Shown here one piece after another: positions 1 through 7,844 of a stretch of 64,000 nt of DNA. The stretch comes from Straminergon stramineum (lineage: Eukaryota > Streptophyta > Bryopsida > Hypnales > Calliergonaceae): positions 27,312,263-27,376,262 of the forward strand of contig OY987267.1 of assembly GCA_963920665.1 (NCBI GenBank), in the 5' to 3' direction. The notes under the pieces are model-generated. The model was given only the letters and a program-made list of their open reading frames with translations, had not been told where the DNA came from and made no database searches. Each line of letters starts with the position of its first letter. Within the stretch, counting starts at the first letter, position 1. Both the position numbers and the translations under genes were made by a program.

Positions 1-12
1 AGCCTCACAATT

Positions 13-257
13 TGTTGAAGATCATGTACATATTAGTGTAGATAGTGTACATCCAGCCCTAGGAGTAGGATTAGACTCTTAGTTAGACTTGGAGTCTATT
101 GGGTGTTGCTTGTAGTCAAAGGCAGCCCAAGGTTGCTAGTTATCCCACATGGTTTGTGGATAACTAGTGAAAGGCTTTATGCTTATGTTCAGCCCATTCA
201 TGGGCCTTGGTATCTTCTACCATCTAAGTAAAGCCTTTCTCCATTCAAAACTCAATA
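13..257 (+). repeat. 5' LTR of the copia element
   Basis: It is 245 bp, from TGTTGAAG to CAATA, matching 5356-5600 except at about four sites (for example CATCCAGCC against CATTCAGCC, and CATTCATGGG against CATGCATGGG). The right boundary is set where homology between the two LTRs stops and the primer-binding site begins. Confidence 0.92.
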
Positions 258-271
258 GGTTATGGGCCCAC
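258..271 (+). promoter_or_regulatory. Primer-binding site: half-tRNA type, initiator tRNA-Met anticodon region
   Basis: The 14 bases GGTTATGGGCCCAC directly after the 5' LTR are the reverse complement of the anticodon stem-loop of plant initiator tRNA-Met (GTGGGCCCATAACC, anticodon CAT). They do not match the 3' acceptor end (TGGTATCAGAGC) used by most plant copia elements. Priming from a cleaved tRNA half is known for Drosophila copia, yeast Ty5 and Volvox Osser. The match is to the tRNA sequence as I recall it. Confidence 0.8.
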
Positions 272-1314
272 GCACTTGGTGTTGCACATGAGGGAGAAAT
301 TCAATTCATTTGGAGAAGTTCTTGGAGCTTGGAGGAGCATATTGAATTTGGGCTCTTGGTCACCTACAAACCATATGGTGTGAGTAAATTTTTTCAAAAC
401 AAAGAAAAAAGGTCTTTCAATTGCATCTCTTGTTTTGAGCTTTTGTGGGCTGGTTTGTGAGGTTTAGAGTTCATTTTTGAGTGTGAGATTGCTCATGATT
501 GAAATCAGACCTACTTAGGGCTGGTTTCATGCTCCTTGTTTGAGTTTGTGCTTGCAAGTGTACATTGGCAACCCATTGGGGCTGATTGTGCACTTGGGTA
601 CATTGGTGATTGTCATTTTAGCAATTGCAATCTTGTGAGAGTCCTTGGTAAGGCTTGGTAGCATTTGTGGGTTGCATTAGGCGTTTCCATGCATTGAGGG
701 CTGAGTGGTGCCCTTATGAGTGAGTGAGACAAAATTGTGATCCTAAGAGGGCTGATTTGTGCCCTTGTGAGTGTGTGAGACCAAGTAGAGGACTTTGTGA
801 AGCAAAAGGGCTAGTTTGTGCCCTTGTGAGTGTGTGAGACCTCATAGTGGACATTGTAAACTCAAGAGGGCTGATTTGTGTCATTGAGAGAGAGTGACAC
901 CCAATTGGGGTTCTTGAGTGACTTGGTGAGCCAAGTAGGGCTGGTTGAGCCCATTGTGGTCCATGAGGTGCTCATTGTGAGTGGGAGCTTCAATCTAGGG
1001 CTGATTGGAAGCTTTGAGATCTTTGGAGTGTGGAGGATCCAATTTGTGAGGAGAATTGTGAGGAGAATTGTGATTTTGAAGTAGAACCAGCCCATGACGA
1101 GCATGTGGTGGTTGTGAGCTTCATTAGGGTCTGATTTGGTGTGGAGAGGAAGTCTTGTGCTTGTGAGGAGTGGTGTGGCGTTCTTAGGGTTGCAAGGTGC
1201 TTGTGAGGGCTGATTGGTCCCATTTCAGCCCAATTCGCCCCAAGGGAGGTTTTGGAGGGTGAATTCAGATTGGAGACCTTGTGGGTGCTGCCAACAAGTG
1301 GGAGCTGATTCAAC
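272..1314 (+). other. Long untranslated leader of the copia element, with tandem repeats
   Basis: About 1 kb lies between the primer-binding site and the gag start. It contains an imperfect tandem repeat with units starting near 696, 747, 806 and 866 (spacing 51-60 bp). Each unit begins with a variant of AGGGCTGATTTGTGCCCTTG and ends with GTGTGTGAGAC. A short duplication, GAGGAGAATTGTGA, lies near 1047-1070. Short ORFs here look incidental. Confidence 0.7.
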
Positions 1315-2044
1315 ATGGCCTCAAGTGGAGGAGAGGGCGTCCGCATCATTGACAAGTTCAATGGGGAGAATTTTGGGATGTGGAAGTTCAAGATGGAGAT
1401 GATTCTTGCGAAGAAGGATTTGTGGGAGGTGGTGGATGGGAGTGAGGAGCCTCCAAGTGAAGATGCTGATTTGAAGACCAAGAAGGCGTTTGAGAGGAAG
1501 GAGAAGAAGGCCTTTGCTCTCATAGCCATCAATCTTGTGGACCGGCAAATTGCTCACATCCGCCATTGCAAAGGACCAGCCCAAGCATGGACCACCCTTT
1601 GCAACATCCATGAGACCAAGAGCCTCTCCAACATTCTCTTTCTAAGGCGGAAGTTCTTCACTATGAAGATGCAAGAGGAGGATGACATCTTGGATCATGT
1701 CAACAAGATCAAGGCCCTTGCGGATCAGCTTGCTTGCTTGCTTGGAGGCCCCCGTCACGGATGGAGATGTGGTGATGACCTTGTTGGAGAGTTTGCCACC
1801 ATCCTATGAGTACCTCATCACCGCCTTGGAGACAAGACCCACCAAGGAGCTGACCATGGAGTTTGTGACGGCACGCTTGATGCATGAGATGACCAAGCGC
1901 AAGGAAAATGAGGCCCAAGGGGAGGGATCAGCCCTTGTCTCAAGACATGGCAAGGGAGGCAACACCAAGGCGTTCAAGGAGACAAGGACGTGCTTCAATT
2001 GTGGCAAATCAGGCCACATTGCCAAGCATTGCAAGGGCAGCTAA
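1315..2044 (+). pseudogene. gag: copia gag (capsid-nucleocapsid), frameshifted
   Basis: The N-terminal part (ATG at 1315) reads as a plant copia Gag of the UBN2/DUF4219 type, with FNGENFGMWKFKME near residue 14. The C-terminal part ends in a CCHC zinc knuckle, CFNCGKSGHIAKHC, at about 1993-2034. The two halves are in different frames. The break lies in a CTTG run at about 1728-1744, where one extra 4-bp copy explains the shift, so the protein from this copy would stop near 1809. A TAA at 2042-2044 closes the second half directly after the zinc knuckle. The same frame then continues into pol, so gag and pol are separated only by this stop. It could be a decayed CAA codon or a read-through stop. 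Confidence 0.88.
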
Positions 2045-2080
2045 GCCAAAGACAAGGGGAGTGCACACCAAGCTTGCCAA

Positions 2081-5000
2081 GTGGAGGATGAAGAGGACTT
2101 TGCCTTTGCCACCTATGGAGGAGGGGAGAAGGCCAACATGTTCACTTGGATTGTGGATTCGGGGGCCACTCAATACATGACCAGCCATAGAGATGCCTTC
2201 CACACCTATCAGCCCATTGTGGGGAAGAGGATTCATTTGGGAGACAATGGCATGGTGGAGGCCCTTGGCATGGGGGAGATTCTTGTGGAGGTGCAAGTGG
2301 AGGGGAGGACCAAGAGGATTCAGATCCAAAAGGCCCTCCATGTCCCCAAGTTGCATGCCAATTTGATTTTCGTGAGCCAATTGTCTTTGGGAGGTTTGAA
2401 GGTGCATTTCAACATGGTGGGGTGTGTGGTGAGGTCAACTAGTGGTGTTTTGATTGCATCAGCCCCTCGTGAGGGCAATTTGTACCACCTCCACTTCACC
2501 AAGGTGAATGGCACTTCCATGGCATGTGTGGCCCAAGGATCAGCTCATGAAGACCTTGTGGGGCTTTGGCATAGGAGGCTTGGGCACTTGAATGTGAAGA
2601 GCATGAAGAGCCTCCAACACATTGTGAAGGGGCTGAACCTCTCTTCTTGCAAGCATGATTGGAGTTCGTTGGTGTGCAAGGGGTGCATAGAGGGGAAACA
2701 AGCAAGGCAGCCCTTCCCCAAGGATGGGGCCACAAGGGCCAACAAGCCCTTGGAGCTTGTGCATTCAGATGTATGTGGGCCAATGAAGACAACATCCATA
2801 GGAGGAGCAAGGTATTTTGTGACTTTCATTGATGATTTCTCACGCAAGATTTGGGTGTACATGCTGAAGTGCAAGAGTGAGGTGTTTGGGCGTTTTGAGA
2901 CTTGGAAGGCCCTTGTGGAGGCCCAATCTGAATGCAAGGTGAAGGTGCTGCGGTCCGATAATGGAGGAGAGTATGTGTCCAAGGCCTTTGAGGCCTTCTT
3001 GAAGGCTCATGGCATTGAGCACCACACATCAGCACCTTACACTCCTCAACAAAATGGCGTAGCGGAGCGTGCCAATCGAACCATTGTGGAGATGGCTAGG
3101 TCCATGATTCATGGCCAAGGGCTGAAGTATGAGCTTTGGGGGGAGGCTGTGTCCAATGCGGTGTATACAAGGAACCGGTGCCCCACACAAGCCTTGACAA
3201 GCAAGACCCCCCAAGAAGCTTGGAGTGGAATCAGACCTCATGTGTCTCACATGCGCACCTTTGGATGCATTGCCTATGCCTTGGTGCCAAGTGCCAAGAG
3301 GACCAAGTTGGATGCCAAGGGCACCAAGTGTCTTTTCCTTGGCTATTGTGAGGGAACCAAGGCTTATAGGCTGATGTGTGTGGAGACCAAGGCCATCATC
3401 AAGTGTCGTGATGTGACCTTCTTGGAGGAGGAAGGAGCTGATCCCAAGCTCTTGGAGATGAGCCCAAGTGGGAGTAGTGGAGGACCAGCCCAAATGGTGG
3501 GCACAACTCCAAGAGTGGACATGGAAGAGGAAGGAGATGAAGAGGAGGAAGATGGAGACTTGGTGGAGCCCAAGAAGAAGGTGGCCACACCCAAGGTGAA
3601 GAGACCAGCTGCCCCTTGTCCAAGCACTTCACCCAAGGTGCAAGAGCATGATCAGCCCTTGGAAGAGCAAGAGGAGCCTCGTTATCCAACAAGGACCCGC
3701 AAGCCCCTTGGAGATTGGTGGCTGAATCACATTCTTCCCCCACAACAAGAAGAACAAGCCAATGTGGCTTTCCTTGGAGATCCATCCACACTTGGGGAGG
3801 TGTTGCGTTGTGAGGATGCAAGCAAGTGGGAGGCGGCCATGCAAGAGGAGTACAAGGCCCTCATTGCCAAGGGCACATGGGAACTTGCTGCCCTCCCTCC
3901 CAAGAGGTCAAGTGTGGGTTGCAAGTGGGTTTTCTCCACCAAGAGGGATGCTTTGGGGAAGATTGTGAGGTACAAGGCAAGGCTGGTTGCCAAGGGGTTC
4001 TCCCAAGTGGAGGGGGTGGACTTCAATGAGACCTTTGCCCTCGTTGCTAAGTTTAGCACCATTAGGTGCATTGTGGCTCTAGGGGCAGCCATGGACTTGG
4101 AGATGCACCAAATGGACGTCAAGACGGCTTTTCTCAATCCCAAGCTAGAGGAGGTCATCTACATGGATCAGCCCCAAGGCTTTGTGCAAGAGGGGCAAGA
4201 GCATCTCAAATGCAAGTTGAACAAGGCCCTCCCCGGGTTGAAGCAATCTGGGAGGGCGTGGTATAGGGATATTGATGGCATGTTTGCAAGGAAGGGCTTC
4301 CAAAGAGGAAATGCTGATCACTCTTTGTACACCATGCAAAGTAGTGAGCATTTGGTGATTGTGATTCTCTATGTGGATGATCTGATCCTCCTTGCAAGTG
4401 ACATGATCAAGATGCTTGAGGTGAAGGCTATGCTTCACAAGGAGTATGAGATGACGGATCTTGGAGAGTTGAGGTATTGCCTTGGAGTGGAGTTCAAGAG
4501 GGATAGGGCTGCCCGCACCATCACCATGAGCCAACACAAGTACCTTGAGGAGATCTTGAAGAGGTTCAACATGGAGGAGTGCAAAGCCATAGGTACACCC
4601 CTTGACACTCATGAGAAGTTGCCCAAGCTCACGGATGTTGATTTTGAGGAAGTGAAGGCTGAAATGCAAGGTGTGCCTTACAAGGCAGCGGTTGGTTGTT
4701 TGATGTATGCCATGGTGGCCACAAGGCCTGATTTGGCCTTCCCGGTGAGTGTTGTGAGTCAACACATGTCCAAGTATGGCCCTAAGCATTGGGCTGCGGT
4801 CAAGAGGGTGATGAGGTACCTTCAAGGCACACTTGGCTTGGAGTTGCAACTAGGAGGTGCTGAAGTGAGTTTGCATGGGTATTGTGATGCGGATTGGGCG
4901 GGTGATGAGGGGGATCGAAGATCCACCACCGGCTATGTGTTTATGCTTGGAGTGGGTGCCATTTCATGGAATTCCAAGAGGCAGCCCACCATAGCTCTTT

Positions 5001-5425
5001 CTACAACGGAAGCGGAGTACATGGCCATGAGCCATTGCACCAAGGAGGCCATTTGGCTAAGGCAGCTCTTGGCTGATGTTGGCCTTGTGCAAGGGGGGAG
5101 CACACAAATTTTGTGTGACAACCAAGGTGCCATTGCTTTGGCCAAGAATCCCACCCACCACTCTCGGACCAAGCACATTGATGTGCAACACCATTTCATT
5201 TGTGAAAGAGTGGAGGCTGAGGTGATTGAGCTCAAGTATGTGCCTACTCAAGCTATGGTTGCTGATGTGCTGACCAAGGCTCTTGGGAAGCCCCAACACC
5301 TTACCTTGATTGAGAAGATGGGCCTTCGTGCCTTTGACCACTCTCAAAGTGGGAGTGTTGAAGATCATGTACATATTAGTGTAGATAGTGTACATTCAGC
5401 CCTAGGAGTAGGATTAGACTCTTAG
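2081..5425 (+). CDS. pol: copia pol polyprotein (protease, integrase, reverse transcriptase, RNase H)
   Basis: This is an uninterrupted frame of 1114 codons. The landmarks run in Ty1/copia order. The aspartic protease has VDSGATQYM near residue 25. The GAG-pre-integrase zinc-binding HRRLGHLN..C..C lies near 165-205. The integrase catalytic region has HSDVCGP near 227, DNGGEY near 293 and the downstream ERANRTIVE glutamate. Reverse transcriptase starts near 610 (CKWVFSTKRD) with active site YVDDL near 763. RNase H has CDADWAGD near 934, TEAEYMA near 975 and DNQGAIAL near 1012. The ATG at 2081 is only the first methionine; the frame is open from 2045, directly after the gag stop, so translation may depend on read-through of that stop. 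The frame runs past the LTR boundary, so the last 23 or so codons are LTR sequence. Confidence 0.93.
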   Translation: MEDEEDFAFATYGGGEKANMFTWIVDSGATQYMTSHRDAFHTYQPIVGKRIHLGDNGMVEALGMGEILVEVQVEGRTKRIQIQKALHVPKLHANLIFVSQLSLGGLKVHFNMVGCVVRSTSGVLIASAPREGNLYHLHFTKVNGTSMACVAQGSAHEDLVGLWHRRLGHLNVKSMKSLQHIVKGLNLSSCKHDWSSLVCKGCIEGKQARQPFPKDGATRANKPLELVHSDVCGPMKTTSIGGARYFVTFIDDFSRKIWVYMLKCKSEVFGRFETWKALVEAQSECKVKVLRSDNGGEYVSKAFEAFLKAHGIEHHTSAPYTPQQNGVAERANRTIVEMARSMIHGQGLKYELWGEAVSNAVYTRNRCPTQALTSKTPQEAWSGIRPHVSHMRTFGCIAYALVPSAKRTKLDAKGTKCLFLGYCEGTKAYRLMCVETKAIIKCRDVTFLEEEGADPKLLEMSPSGSSGGPAQMVGTTPRVDMEEEGDEEEEDGDLVEPKKKVATPKVKRPAAPCPSTSPKVQEHDQPLEEQEEPRYPTRTRKPLGDWWLNHILPPQQEEQANVAFLGDPSTLGEVLRCEDASKWEAAMQEEYKALIAKGTWELAALPPKRSSVGCKWVFSTKRDALGKIVRYKARLVAKGFSQVEGVDFNETFALVAKFSTIRCIVALGAAMDLEMHQMDVKTAFLNPKLEEVIYMDQPQGFVQEGQEHLKCKLNKALPGLKQSGRAWYRDIDGMFARKGFQRGNADHSLYTMQSSEHLVIVILYVDDLILLASDMIKMLEVKAMLHKEYEMTDLGELRYCLGVEFKRDRAARTITMSQHKYLEEILKRFNMEECKAIGTPLDTHEKLPKLTDVDFEEVKAEMQGVPYKAAVGCLMYAMVATRPDLAFPVSVVSQHMSKYGPKHWAAVKRVMRYLQGTLGLELQLGGAEVSLHGYCDADWAGDEGDRRSTTGYVFMLGVGAISWNSKRQPTIALSTTEAEYMAMSHCTKEAIWLRQLLADVGLVQGGSTQILCDNQGAIALAKNPTHHSRTKHIDVQHHFICERVEAEVIELKYVPTQAMVADVLTKALGKPQHLTLIEKMGLRAFDHSQSGSVEDHVHISVDSVHSALGVGLDS
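5346..5355 (+). promoter_or_regulatory. Polypurine tract
   Basis: AAAGTGGGAG lies immediately before the 3' LTR, where plus-strand priming occurs in LTR retrotransposons. It is short and has one T. The same sequence in reverse complement lies beside the inverted LTR at 6280-6300. Confidence 0.6.
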
Positions 5426-5600
5426 TTAGACTTAGAGTCTATTGGGTGTTGCTTGTAGTCAAAGGCAGCCCAAGGTTGCTAGTTATCCCACATGGTTTGT
5501 GGATAACTAGTGAAAGGCTTTATGCTTATGTTCAGCCCATGCATGGGCCTTGGTATCTTCTACCATCTAAGTAAAGCCTTTCTCCATTCAAAACGCAATA
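5356..5600 (+). repeat. 3' LTR of the copia element
   Basis: This 245-bp copy of 13-257 is followed by CAATT, the second copy of the target duplication. It also contains the last codons and the stop of pol. Confidence 0.93.
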
Positions 5601-6035
5601 CAATTGAGATCACAAGAGCCCTTCTCCACTTGCATGCCACCCACCATGCTTTGAAGGCGCTTGACACTCTTCTCATTAAGGTGGCCCAATCTCTTGTGCC
5701 ATAATTCCAAAGAGTGTTGATGGAGTGGTCCTTGGGCCAAACACGCCATGCTTGTGCCGTTCACCACTTTGAACTTCAATTGGTACAAGTTGCCCTCTCT
5801 TGATGCCGTGACAATTGTCCCTCCATTGGGTGCCCCTAAACTGCAACCCTTGTTGTTGAATTGCACCTTCAAATCTTGTGACACCAACTTGCTCACCGAG
5901 AGCAAATTGGCATGCAACTTGGGCACATGCAACACATCTTGGATGCGAATTGTCCTCAATTGGCCCTTCACCTCCACCTCCACTACAATGCAACCTATGC
6001 CAATTGCATCCACTACGCCATTGTCCCCCAAATAC
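5601..6035 (-). pseudogene. Fragment of a second copia pol (protease to GAG-pre-integrase), target of the insertions
   Basis: Read on the minus strand it encodes a stretch homologous to residues 48-200 of the neighbouring pol. It has a GDNGVVDAIGIG block, then LHVPKLHANLLSVSKL, then the pre-integrase WHKRLGHLNEKSVKRL. It is clearly a different copia family. The frame is open across the whole fragment and continues into the bases before position 13 if the inserted element is removed. It is therefore the piece of the recipient element lying between two insertions. Confidence 0.88.
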
Positions 6036-6279
6036 TATTGCGTTTTGAATGGAGAAAGGCTTTACTTAGATGGTAGAAGATACCAAGGCCCATGCATGGG
6101 CTGAACATAAGCATAAAGCCTTTCACTAGTTATCCACAAACCATGTGGGATAACTAGCAACCTGGGCTGCCTTTGACTACAAGCAACACCCAATAGACTC
6201 TAAGTCTAACTAAGAGTCTAATCCTACTCCTAGGGCTGAATGTACACTATCTACACTAATATGTACATGATCTTCAACA
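6036..6279 (-). repeat. Inverted LTR of the same copia family, start of a second element
   Basis: It is the reverse complement of the 5356-5600 LTR. It agrees with that LTR, not the 5' one, at all four diagnostic sites, with one base missing in CCTGGGCTGCC. It is followed at 6280-6300 by the reverse complement of the pol end and polypurine tract. A second element therefore runs on the minus strand with its 3' LTR here and its body in or beyond the gap. Confidence 0.9.
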
Positions 6280-6300
6280 CTCCCACTTTGAGAGTGGTCA

Positions 6301-6500
6301 NNNNNNNNNNNNNNNNNNNNNNNNNNNNNNNNNNNNNNNNNNNNNNNNNNNNNNNNNNNNNNNNNNNNNNNNNNNNNNNNNNNNNNNNNNNNNNNNNNNN
6401 NNNNNNNNNNNNNNNNNNNNNNNNNNNNNNNNNNNNNNNNNNNNNNNNNNNNNNNNNNNNNNNNNNNNNNNNNNNNNNNNNNNNNNNNNNNNNNNNNNNN
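6301..6500. other. Assembly gap (200 N)
   Basis: Exactly 200 undefined bases, so probably a placeholder of unknown true length. It begins 21 bases inside a second copy of a long repeat, a typical place for assembly to fail. Confidence 0.99.
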
Positions 6501-6502
6501 TC

Positions 6503-7132
6503 ACAAGATTAGAGGGTTTTCAAAGCTTTGGGTATGGAAAACGTCTAATGAACATTTCGAAAGAAATTTCTACAGGCGGTAATGTACAAAAAGTAGTGCC
6601 ATCACATACATGCCTCACTGATATGGATAGTGATCAACCACTGTTGGTAACGTTGCGTGCTCGTCGTTTAGAAAAACGAATGGTAGGAGAACCCATCAAA
6701 GCAACAACCAGCACTCCGCCACTTCAAAAGAAAGTCAAAGTGGAGATAACCATTCACGGACAGGCCGACTCCAAATCGAAAGCGGTGGTTCGAGAATCCA
6801 GGAAGGGGGAAATTAAAAAAGATATGCAACCTTTTGCTATCTCTCCGGTGAAGAAAAAGACCCCTCTTGATGAGGATGTCAATGCTTCCTTCAATAGAAG
6901 GAAAAGAAAAGTTCCTATTCAAAAAGCCCGTCATGGTTCTATGAAAGTAAATAAAAAGAAATTAAATTCGAAGGAAGGGAGTAAACCTACTTTAAAGAAA
7001 GGCTTGAAGAAGACCACGATACTTGATTCAGATGATACGGAAGATGATTCGGACAATGAAGATTTTGAACGGAGAGCTAACGGAGAGAGTAGTGGAGTTG
7101 AGGTGAAAGGAGATGAAGATTGGTGTCCATAG
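6503..7132 (+). CDS. Partial coding exon, basic nuclear-type protein C-terminus, unknown
   Basis: The frame is open from the edge of the gap to a TAG at 7130-7132. The ATG at 6548 need not be the start, since the upstream codons back to 6503 are also open. The roughly 210 residues are lysine and arginine rich with clusters such as RRKRKVPIQKARH and KVNKKKLNSKEG, followed by an acidic tail (DSDDTEDDSDNEDFE). This is the composition of a nuclear or chromatin-associated disordered tail. I do not recognise the family. It could be the last exon of a gene whose other exons are lost in the gap, or a chance long frame. Confidence 0.45.
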   Translation, partial: TRLEGFQSFGYGKRLMNISKEISTGGNVQKVVPSHTCLTDMDSDQPLLVTLRARRLEKRMVGEPIKATTSTPPLQKKVKVEITIHGQADSKSKAVVRESRKGEIKKDMQPFAISPVKKKTPLDEDVNASFNRRKRKVPIQKARHGSMKVNKKKLNSKEGSKPTLKKGLKKTTILDSDDTEDDSDNEDFERRANGESSGVEVKGDEDWCP

Positions 7133-7495
7133 GAATTGAGGAATTAGAAGCTTAAATATTTTTTTGCTTAGTTGCTCATGATATATTGAGCACATATTGA
7201 GAATGTATTGTTCAATCATTTCATTATAAAAATTGTTTGTTTATTGATGATATACATCTCGTTCATGTATTAGAATTTTAAATTTGATTTTGTTTCAAAA
7301 TGAAACTGAAATTTCATAGAAAAATTAAAAATGCACAATATGTTTTATCTTTTGAATGAAGCAACATACACTACTACATTACATGACAATTGAAATATAT
7401 GAAAAACAAAAATCTAAGCTCAAATGACATGCTGCAATTGGTAAAAACATTGATAAATAAACATTGAACCCCGTTACTCAACGGCCTAATCCTTT
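7133..7495. other. AT-rich spacer
   Basis: AT-rich sequence follows the stop of the preceding frame and could hold its 3' untranslated region. No gene, repeat or RNA is recognisable. Confidence 0.5.
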
Positions 7496-7800
7496 AACCC
7501 ACCGTCCACCCTCCACCGTCCGCTCTGCTCGTCCGCCCTCCACTGTCCGCCCCTCGACCGTTTGCTCTGCTCGTCCGCCCTCCACTGTCCGCCCTCGACC
7601 GTTTGCTCTGCTCGTCCGCCCTCCACCGTCCGCCCTGCCCGTCCGCCCTCCACTGTTCGCCGCGCCCATCCGCCCTTCACCGTCCGCCTCTCCCGTCCGC
7701 ACTCCACCATCCGCCCTCCACCGTCCGCCCCGACCGCGCCGTCCGCTTGCGGACGGCACTAGGGACGCTACGTCCGCTGGAGTCCGTGCGTCCGGACGTC
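7496..7800. repeat. GC-rich CCGTCCGCC minisatellite
   Basis: The sequence is built from degenerate GTCCGCCCTCCACTGTCCGC units. A longer unit of about 41 bp, with GACCGTTTGCTCTGCTCG, repeats about three times between 7513 and 7638. The plus strand is strongly C/T-rich and purine-poor. The 90-aa frames on both strands are products of the repeat, not genes. Confidence 0.85.
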
Positions 7801-7844
7801 TGGACGTGAATATTCGGGGCGGACGTTCGGATTTGTCAACCCTG

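Larger units (their letters stand above)
13..5600 (+). mobile_element. Near-complete Ty1/copia LTR retrotransposon
   Basis: The element has two 245-bp LTRs that start TGTTGAAG and end CAATA, and it is flanked by an exact 5-bp target duplication CAATT (8-12 and 5601-5605). Inside lie a primer-binding site, a leader of about 1 kb, gag, and pol in the copia order protease, integrase, reverse transcriptase, RNase H. The two LTRs differ at only about four positions, which points to a recent insertion. The copy is probably non-autonomous because gag carries a frameshift and a stop separates gag from pol. The pol frame itself is uninterrupted. The target is an older minus-strand copia whose sequence is seen at 5601-6035 and in the first bases of the window. 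Confidence 0.95.

Noticed and set aside
167..460. 97-codon frame starting in the copia 5' LTR
   Set aside because: It begins in the LTR, crosses the primer-binding site and has no Gag-like motif; the same ATG in the 3' LTR leads to a different frame.
7496..7750. CRISPR-like array of regular repeats
   Set aside because: The units have no unique spacers and the setting is a plant nuclear genome; it is a minisatellite.
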